From Nitrospira japonica (lineage in GTDB: Bacteria > Nitrospirota > Nitrospiria > Nitrospirales > Nitrospiraceae), in assembly GCF_900169565.1 (NCBI RefSeq), contig NZ_LT828648.1, positions 3,756,501 to 3,820,500 of the forward strand: a stretch of 64,000 nt of DNA, given 5' to 3'. Below are positions 58,098-64,000 of the stretch, piece after piece (position 1 is the stretch's first letter; each line of letters begins with the position of its first letter). A program made the position numbers and the translations under genes. The notes under the pieces were generated by a model. The model worked only from the letters and a program-made list of their open reading frames with translations. It was not told the origin of the DNA and searched no databases.

Positions 58098-60692
58098 TTA
58101 GAAATCGAACGTGGCCGAGAGCAGAAAGGTTCGAGGATCTCTCACAAAGATCTGGCCGGCAAAAAAACTCCCGTACCATGCGTTGTTATTGAGCACATTC
58201 TCAAGAAATGCGCGAATTGTGATCGGCTTGCCGATTAGCCCTTTGAACCAGTACCGAGCTCCAAGGTCCCATTGAGTCCATTCAGGGACCTGCTGGGTAT
58301 TAGCGAGATTTACATATTGGGAGGATCCGTGTGCCACACGGGTGGTCAAAGTGAGCGCCTTGTGAAAGGGCATGTCCCATTCGCCATAAGCGGTCAATTG
58401 AAAGGGAGTAACCGCGGCTTTGTTGCCCTGATTGACGCCGCCTTGCGTCTTGGTCAATTCGGCGTCGATATAGGTCGTGCCACCAACGACGCGGAGCCCC
58501 TCCATCACCTCACCGAAAACCATGAACTCCACACCACGATTACGCTGTTCACCATCGACGCCAAAGACGTTCGTGGTGGGATTGACGAACGCATTCGGCT
58601 GGGTAATTTGAAAGACGGCCAAAGTAGTGGCAATACGACCGAAGTCCACCTTGGCGCCGATTTCGTACCCTTTGGACACAAACGGAGCGAAAACTTCACC
58701 GGCATTGGTCGCAGTCGCCGGAGCCGTAGGGCCTTGCTGAAGTCCCTCAATATAGTTTCCATAGAGCGAGACATGCTGCCATGGCTTCACAACCAGCCCG
58801 ACCATCGGCGTGGGCGCGCTTTCATCATACTCGCTGGCCACGGCCCCCGTCGCCTGATTGAAGTTGGTAGTCTTGATCTGTTGAAAGCGCACTCCGCCGG
58901 TTAGTTGCACGCGCTCATCGAGGATCGAGAGGGTATCACCGAGCATGGCGCTATAGAGATCATTTTCACTAAGTTTTTGCATGCTGCCGTAACTCGGCGG
59001 TAACGACGCTGGTGGTCCTGGAACTAAGACGGGATTGTAGATATTTGAAGCAGGAAGAGTAAAAGACGGTTGACGATTTTGATTGTCTCGTGAGAACAGG
59101 GTATAGGCCGCGACAGCCTGGTGATGAATAGGTCCGGTGTCGAAGGTTCCGCGTAGTCCGGCGTTGAACGTTATGATCTGGTTTTCAATCGCCGTAGCAA
59201 AAGGAGTATTCGTCGCGGCCAATGTGCCAAAGGAATCGGAAATCTGGCGATTGGAGATAATACTTTGTCGGCGATCATTTGTGATGCCAAAGTCGGCAAA
59301 GGCGGTGAGGTACTTGGTCACATCAACCTCGCCACGCAGAGTGCCGTACAGCGCACGAGAGTGACTGAGTTCCCATGGCTGGTTGGCATTGGTGCGGGTA
59401 TTGGGCGGCTCCGGCAGTGCCGTCAGTCCGGGAGCCACCAAGAACTGCCGTCGGGCACCATCTATCTCCTGCTCCTGATAACCGAAATCCGCCGACAGAC
59501 GGACGATGTCGCCTCGGTAATCCAAGCCCATAGTTGCCAATGCCGATTGCCGCGAGGAGTGGTCGATAGGCAGATCCCCATTCCGGTACACTCCATTGAT
59601 GCGAACGCCAAACTCCTTATGCTTACCAAAGCGTCGGCCAATATCTCCATGCACACCAAATTGGGTATCGGACATATACTGCGCCGTGAGCTGGGTTAGC
59701 GCTTCCTCGCCGGCGCGTTTGGCTACCAGGTTCACCATGCCTCCGATGCTTCCAAATGGTGCGGCCCCATTGAGCACGGCGTTGGGTCCTCTGAGGACCT
59801 CGACCCGCTCGATAGACTCCGTCATCATAGTCCCATTGAAAGTCGGGGCGATCGCCAGGCCATTGAACAATGTATCGTTGTCGCCCTGCCGGAATCCACG
59901 AATCGCGAAATTTGTAAACCCCGTCGCGGACGGCTGGCCAAGTTGTACGGAAGGATCGTTTTTGAGGACGTCCGCAAGAAACCGCGCCTGCTGGTCCTGA
60001 ATGATCTTCGAGGTGTAGTTCATCTGGGTGAACGGCGTATCCATGATGTCCTTGTTACCAAGGATGCCCACTCGGCCGCCGCGAGCGACATCGCCGCCTG
60101 CATATTCGGGCGGCAGATTGTCCAGTTCCTGCGTCACTCGCTGCCTGACGTCCTTCACCAGAATCTCCGGAACTTTGATCGGTTTCTGTGCGGTTTGAGT
60201 CGCTTCCTCTGATCCATCAACGGCGGCCACGGCGCCGGCGGTTGCGGCAGCGCCAGCCGCGACCACCGCTGGCGCGACATCGGAAGAAGAACCTGGCACC
60301 AGTGTGACGGCATTCACATCCGTCACGCGATACGTCAGGCCGGTTCCTGCAAGCAACCGGCTCAGTGCGTCCAACGCTTCATGAGATCCGATGACACCCG
60401 GAGAAACTTTCCCGGCGGCAAGGTCGGTGGGCACGCTGACCTGCCACCCTGTCGCATCGGCAAAGGCATTGACGGCGTTGCCCAGCGGTTGTGACGGAAT
60501 GTTGAAGTCCACGACGGAGGGCATCTGAGCGGTGAAGGTTCCTCCTTGTGCATGGGCCGATTCGCTCCATGCCACGAAGGACGTCAGTGCGATGACAAAG
60601 AAGACGAGTGCGTGTTGGTTCCCGCGATCCCTAGACCCATCGAACGCCCGCATGTCATCGTGTGTTCTGTCCCTCCGGTAGGTATCCTCCAT
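58098..60692 (-). CDS. TonB-dependent siderophore receptor with STN signalling domain (receptor 4)
   Basis: 864 residues. The signal peptide ends near residue 49 after a charged N-terminus. STN domain (FNIPSQPLGNAVNAFADATG), an Ala/Gly/Val-rich linker, TonB-box-like PEILVKD, plug and barrel ending in FDF. GGGAGGGG precedes the ATG at 60692. The barrel half closely matches the truncated receptor at 62775-64000 by eye, including GLQQGPTAPA, FAPFVSKGYE and VDGEQRNRG. GC is lower than in receptors 1-3 (31/60 in the line at 58621). A minus-strand CGTCTA lies 32-37 bases upstream of the start. Confidence 0.95.
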   Translation of the reverse strand: MEDTYRRDRTHDDMRAFDGSRDRGNQHALVFFVIALTSFVAWSESAHAQGGTFTAQMPSVVDFNIPSQPLGNAVNAFADATGWQVSVPTDLAAGKVSPGVIGSHEALDALSRLLAGTGLTYRVTDVNAVTLVPGSSSDVAPAVVAAGAAATAGAVAAVDGSEEATQTAQKPIKVPEILVKDVRQRVTQELDNLPPEYAGGDVARGGRVGILGNKDIMDTPFTQMNYTSKIIQDQQARFLADVLKNDPSVQLGQPSATGFTNFAIRGFRQGDNDTLFNGLAIAPTFNGTMMTESIERVEVLRGPNAVLNGAAPFGSIGGMVNLVAKRAGEEALTQLTAQYMSDTQFGVHGDIGRRFGKHKEFGVRINGVYRNGDLPIDHSSRQSALATMGLDYRGDIVRLSADFGYQEQEIDGARRQFLVAPGLTALPEPPNTRTNANQPWELSHSRALYGTLRGEVDVTKYLTAFADFGITNDRRQSIISNRQISDSFGTLAATNTPFATAIENQIITFNAGLRGTFDTGPIHHQAVAAYTLFSRDNQNRQPSFTLPASNIYNPVLVPGPPASLPPSYGSMQKLSENDLYSAMLGDTLSILDERVQLTGGVRFQQIKTTNFNQATGAVASEYDESAPTPMVGLVVKPWQHVSLYGNYIEGLQQGPTAPATATNAGEVFAPFVSKGYEIGAKVDFGRIATTLAVFQITQPNAFVNPTTNVFGVDGEQRNRGVEFMVFGEVMEGLRVVGGTTYIDAELTKTQGGVNQGNKAAVTPFQLTAYGEWDMPFHKALTLTTRVAHGSSQYVNLANTQQVPEWTQWDLGARYWFKGLIGKPITIRAFLENVLNNNAWYGSFFAGQIFVRDPRTFLLSATFDF

Positions 60693-60777
60693 CCACCCCT
60701 CCCTTGTTTGTCCTACGCAAGCGTAGACGCAAGAGAAAACAATTTCCCTCAGCCCACGTCAGGGAAAAGTGAGGAGA

Positions 60778-61824
60778 CTAATACAGAACGATGAATCGGT
60801 CCGTGACGGCGACCGAACGGAGGGGGAAGGTCTTTGTCAGAAGTGCGAGGATCTTTGATGGTTCTTCGAGATTATAGGTTCCGGTGACCTGCGTGGATGC
60901 CAGGTCTCGATTCCACAACAGAATCATGCCCGGATGGTAACGACGCACGTCGTTGATGACTTGCTCAAGCGGCGCGCCGTTGACCACGAGCCGGCCTCGT
61001 CGCCAAGCAGCAACCGTGTACAAGTCGACCGGTCGCGGGTCGCCCAGCCGGCCGGTCTGCATTTCGACCTGAAAGCCGGCCGACAATCGCTTCGTCTGCT
61101 CGTCCGTCCGTCGATTCGCCACTTCCACGGTTCCCTCGACGACCGTGACGCGATCGCTCATGCTGCCGGCTCGAACGATGAATTCCGTTCCGACGGCCCG
61201 CGTGGTCGTGTCTGTGCTTTCAACCAAAAATGGTCGGTCAGGATCGGATTGCACCTTGAACGATGCCTCCCCTTTCAGCAACCGAATCCGCCGCCCCTGC
61301 TCGTCGAATGCCATGGCGATCGCCGTATCCGTATTAAGCATGACCATGGAGTGATCGGGCAATTCAATCATTCGTCGCTCACCGACCACGGTGGAAAAGT
61401 CCGCCTGCCATTTCGTGATAAGATCGAACTCGAACGCGGCCATCCACATCAGGATGGCGCAAGCAGCTACGGCTGATCCGTACCCAAACCATCGCGAGAT
61501 GGCAGGCCGCGGCCTCGCCGTACTCGGCACCTCCGTTCGTGCCGCTTCGATAGCCGCGCCATGCAACTCGGGGTCGTCCCAGACTTCGGATACGTTCTTG
61601 TACATTTTGGCGTGGATGGGGCTTTGCGCATGCCAAGCATCGAAGGCCTGACGCTCCTCTGGAGACAGGTGCTGGTTCCGCAAACGGATGACCCAGGCGA
61701 TGGCTTCGGCGCGAAGTCCACCCTCTCCTGACGACGATGATTGGTTCGTGGTTGGCATGCTTCTATCCCGGCAATGACGCCGCAGGAGCGAAGAGGCCTG
61801 TAGTATAGCTTGTGACGGATTCAC
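60778..61824 (-). CDS. FecR-family anti-sigma / sigma-regulator (cassette 4)
   Basis: 348 residues from a GTG at 61824 with GAGGAG 8-9 bases upstream, overlapping the sigma gene's stop; an ATG at 61758 is a weaker alternative. Cytoplasmic region (WVIRLRNQHLSPEERQAFDAW), membrane helix (about 115-131), FecR domain (IELPDHSMVMLNTDTA, GTEFIVRAG) and C-terminal part ending in IVLY, as in cassette 1. It should couple receptor 4 to its sigma factor. Confidence 0.92.
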   Translation of the reverse strand: MNPSQAILQASSLLRRHCRDRSMPTTNQSSSSGEGGLRAEAIAWVIRLRNQHLSPEERQAFDAWHAQSPIHAKMYKNVSEVWDDPELHGAAIEAARTEVPSTARPRPAISRWFGYGSAVAACAILMWMAAFEFDLITKWQADFSTVVGERRMIELPDHSMVMLNTDTAIAMAFDEQGRRIRLLKGEASFKVQSDPDRPFLVESTDTTTRAVGTEFIVRAGSMSDRVTVVEGTVEVANRRTDEQTKRLSAGFQVEMQTGRLGDPRPVDLYTVAAWRRGRLVVNGAPLEQVINDVRRYHPGMILLWNRDLASTQVTGTYNLEEPSKILALLTKTFPLRSVAVTDRFIVLY

Positions 61825-61836
61825 AGGCCAATCTCC

Positions 61837-62355
61837 TCAGTCGGACGAGTCCTGCGTCTCAACGCTGCGACAGAATTGATCAAGGGCGCGCATCAATAAT
61901 TTTTCCACGGCGCTTTCCGATATACCCATTCGACGGGCAATTTCCCTATAGGTGTACCCGTACACGCGATAGAGCAGAAAGGCTTCTCTGGTTCGCGGAG
62001 GTAGAACTTCAGTCGACTGAAGAAAGCGATGAAATCTCTGCTTGGCCTGGAGTTGACGTTCCTGTGATGGGACGGGCGATGCGACGTTCAGCGTCGCCTC
62101 CGCATCGCCGCTATCATGCAGCCGGTTCTTTTCCCTTCTTGCATGATCGATGGCGAGATTAGTGGCGATACGATGCAGCAATGCACGCGGCTGTTCGACC
62201 ACTTGTCTATCGGCCAGCCCCAGAAGTCGTAAATAGGTCTCCTGGACGAGATCCGCCGCCGTTTCCCTCGACTGGACCATCGTCAAGAGCCGTCGCGTGA
62301 GCTCGTCACGGTACTGATGGAACAGGTGTTCTATTTGCGCGTAAGACAGCGTCAT
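61837..62355 (-). CDS. ECF sigma factor, FecI type (cassette 4)
   Basis: 172 residues from the ATG at 62355; the frame is open to 62463 but that part does not resemble the family. Region 2 (AADLVQETYLRLLGL, LLHRIATNLAIDHARR) and region 4 (YTYREIARRMGISESAVEKLLMRAL) are clear. It is the first gene of cassette 4 and is followed 12 bases later by its FecR. The partial receptor lies upstream in the same direction, beyond a gap of about 420 bases. Confidence 0.92.
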   Translation of the reverse strand: MTLSYAQIEHLFHQYRDELTRRLLTMVQSRETAADLVQETYLRLLGLADRQVVEQPRALLHRIATNLAIDHARREKNRLHDSGDAEATLNVASPVPSQERQLQAKQRFHRFLQSTEVLPPRTREAFLLYRVYGYTYREIARRMGISESAVEKLLMRALDQFCRSVETQDSSD

Positions 62356-62774
62356 GGCCTGCCCGATCCCTGCCTTAATTACACCGCATGGCGGGAACGC
62401 TAACATAACGCGCGGGGAAGCGGGAATGTTTAGTTTCCGGAAAATGAGAAGGAATCGGTCCATGCGGGAGACGGAGAATCGCGAATATCTCTTGGGTAGC
62501 AGGTCCGTTTGCAGCTGGAAGAAGTACTGAAGTTGTTATTCCCACGAAGGCAGGCTCCAGGCAAGGCCTGCTACTCAGCAGTGGGGCCTGATCGATGGAC
62601 GGCTGCCCGCTTTTGCCAGCATGACAACGGAATGAGCGCTCGCTCCGTTTGATTCCGCTAATCTAGTCTCTCACCATGGGGGCTGATGCAAGCAATCCAG
62701 CCCGATTCCTGTCCCGTTATCCGTAATGGGAGAGGCGCTGATCGGAAGCGTGCAGGTCCCCGAGGCGCCGGGCC
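62356..62774. other. Intergenic region between receptor 5 and cassette 4
   Basis: About 420 bases with no gene I can support. It contains a TTTCCGGAAA palindrome (62434-62443) about 80 bases upstream of the sigma gene. It also has an imperfect hairpin with 6-base arms (GCAGGC...GCCTGC, 62550-62571) that could mark the end of the receptor 5 transcript, though no T-run follows it. The promoter for cassette 4 should lie here. Confidence 0.4.
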
Positions 62775-64000
62775 TCAAAAATCGAACGTGGCTGAGAGCA
62801 GGAAAGTGCGGGGATCTCTCACAAAAATACTGTTCCCTGAGGAACTTCCGTACCATGCGTTAGTATTAAGTGCATTGTCTAGATTAGCGCGGACGGTGAT
62901 CGGTTTGCCGTTAGAACGTTCGAAGCGATAGCGTGCCCCAATATCCAATTGAGTCCATTCCCTTATCTGTTGGGTGTTAGCAATATTAATGTATTGCGAT
63001 GAGGCATGCGTTACGCGGCTCGTAAGCGTGAGGGCCTTCATGAAGGGCAAATCCCATTCGCCATAAAGTGTGAACTGAAATGGGAAGATCGGTGCCTTAT
63101 TTCCTTCATTGACTCCACCTGCTGTCTTGGTCAACTCGGCGTCGATATAGCTCGTGCCGCCAAGAAGGCGTAACCCCTCCATCACTTCTCCGAAGGCTGT
63201 GAATTCTATTCCCCGGTTGCGTTGCTCTCCATCCACACCAAACACATTCGTCGCAGGATTGATGAAACCGCTTGGCTGGGTAATTTGAAAGGCTGCCAAC
63301 GTTGTGACAATACGACCGAAATCAACTTTAGTGCCCACTTCATACCCCTTTGAGACAAACGGAGCAAAGACTTCACCAAAATTTGCAGCGTTCGCAGGAG
63401 CTGTGGGGCCTTGTTGCAGTCCCTCGACATAGTTTCCATAAACTGAGACATTCTTCCACGGTTTAACTACCAGCCCCACCATAGGAGTTGCAGCGGACTT
63501 GTCATAATCGCTTGTTACGGCACCAGTCGTAGCGTCAAAATTAGTTGACTTGATTTGTTGAAATCTGACACCGGCAGTCAATTCCACGCGTTTATCAAGA
63601 ATTGAAAGGGTATCCCCAAGCACGGCTCCGGAGAGCTGAGTTTCTGAAAAGGGCTTGGCATCGCTTAGAGTTGGCATGTTAGATGCGGGTGGCTCCGGCG
63701 CGAATACTGGATTGTAGATATTTGAAGCAGGGACCCCGGAACGCAAGTTCGTGAGACGAAATTCTGATGAGTATAGAGTGTAGGCTGCAACTGTTTGATG
63801 ATGGACAGGACCAGTATGGAAAGAACCGCGCAGCCCGGCGTCGAAGGTCAAGATCTGAGTTTTCGAAACCAATTGTCGAACCGTGTTGCCAGAAGCCGAA
63901 AGTGTGCCTGCCGAACTGTCAATTTCTCGATTGGTAAATATACTCTCACGCTGCGTCCAATTTGTGCCAAACCCAGCAAGCGCTGTGAGGTATTTATTGA
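62775..64000 (-). CDS. TonB-dependent receptor, C-terminal part (receptor 5, cut by the right edge)
   Basis: The frame is open from the stop at 62775 to the window edge (about 408 residues seen); the start, STN and plug domains are outside. The visible part is the beta-barrel, ending in FDF. It lines up over its whole length with the end of receptor 4, with long shared stretches such as GDTLSILD, TPMVGLVVKPW and QYINIANTQQ. Internal TTG/ATG codons such as 63872 are not real starts. GC is lower than anywhere else in the window (26/60 in the line at 63301). Probably a tandem duplicate of receptor 4 or a separately acquired relative. Confidence 0.93.
   Translation of the reverse strand, partial: NKYLTALAGFGTNWTQRESIFTNREIDSSAGTLSASGNTVRQLVSKTQILTFDAGLRGSFHTGPVHHQTVAAYTLYSSEFRLTNLRSGVPASNIYNPVFAPEPPASNMPTLSDAKPFSETQLSGAVLGDTLSILDKRVELTAGVRFQQIKSTNFDATTGAVTSDYDKSAATPMVGLVVKPWKNVSVYGNYVEGLQQGPTAPANAANFGEVFAPFVSKGYEVGTKVDFGRIVTTLAAFQITQPSGFINPATNVFGVDGEQRNRGIEFTAFGEVMEGLRLLGGTSYIDAELTKTAGGVNEGNKAPIFPFQFTLYGEWDLPFMKALTLTSRVTHASSQYINIANTQQIREWTQLDIGARYRFERSNGKPITVRANLDNALNTNAWYGSSSGNSIFVRDPRTFLLSATFDF

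Noticed and set aside
62550-62571. Hairpin as an intrinsic terminator for receptor 5
   Set aside because: The arms are only 6 bases with a 10-base loop and no T-run follows on the minus strand, so I do not call it a terminator.

Overview
This window is from a Gram-negative bacterium with roughly 60% GC. It carries TonB-dependent outer-membrane receptors, FecR-type periplasmic/inner-membrane regulators and a periplasmic acylase. Receptor motifs such as a KPVKVPE linker before the plug remind me of Nitrospira proteins, but I hold the genus assignment only tentatively. Apart from one lipoprotein gene, every gene reads on the minus strand, so the functional order runs from high to low coordinates.

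Region 1 (about 40.5 kb down to 1) is one NRPS/PKS cluster in a tightly spaced, probably polycistronic row. It starts with a fatty-acyl-AMP ligase/NRPS hybrid (FAAL-ACP-C-A-PCP) and a KS-AT-KR-ACP polyketide synthase. Next come a PvdE/SyrD-type exporter, a diaminobutyrate aminotransferase, a penicillin-acylase (PvdQ-like) hydrolase, MbtH, a type II thioesterase and a stand-alone SyrP-like Asp beta-hydroxylase. Three large NRPSs finish the row. Adenylation codes read by eye give: first module unassigned, then Dab, Ser (followed by an epimerase), Asp, Dab, Asp, Dab. The last NRPS runs off the left edge. If the line is collinear, the product begins acyl - amino acid 1 - C2 unit (beta-hydroxy) - Dab - D-Ser - (OH)Asp - Dab - (OH)Asp - Dab -, and continues beyond the window. 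This fits a beta-hydroxyaspartate lipopeptide siderophore whose acyl tail may be trimmed in the periplasm.

The most unusual point is that one beta-hydroxyaspartate module seems split over two proteins. One NRPS ends in C-hydroxylase. The next begins with a condensation-like domain whose HHxxxDG motif is destroyed (an 'interface' domain candidate), followed by an Asp-specific A domain. A second striking point is that the Ser A domain of the 2637-residue NRPS lies in a sharply bounded block of about 1.77 kb at up to about 77% GC, a signature of A-domain exchange.

Region 2 (about 41 to 64 kb) is the uptake and signalling side. A divergent lipoprotein gene is followed by four successive FecI sigma / FecR anti-sigma / TonB-receptor cassettes. 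Two are accompanied by PepSY membrane proteins likely to reduce or release siderophore iron. A fifth receptor, cut by the right edge, is a close but AT-richer paralogue of the fourth. Each receptor whose N-terminus is visible carries an STN signalling domain, so each cassette is probably a cell-surface signalling system. No rRNA, tRNA, CRISPR or insertion sequence was seen.
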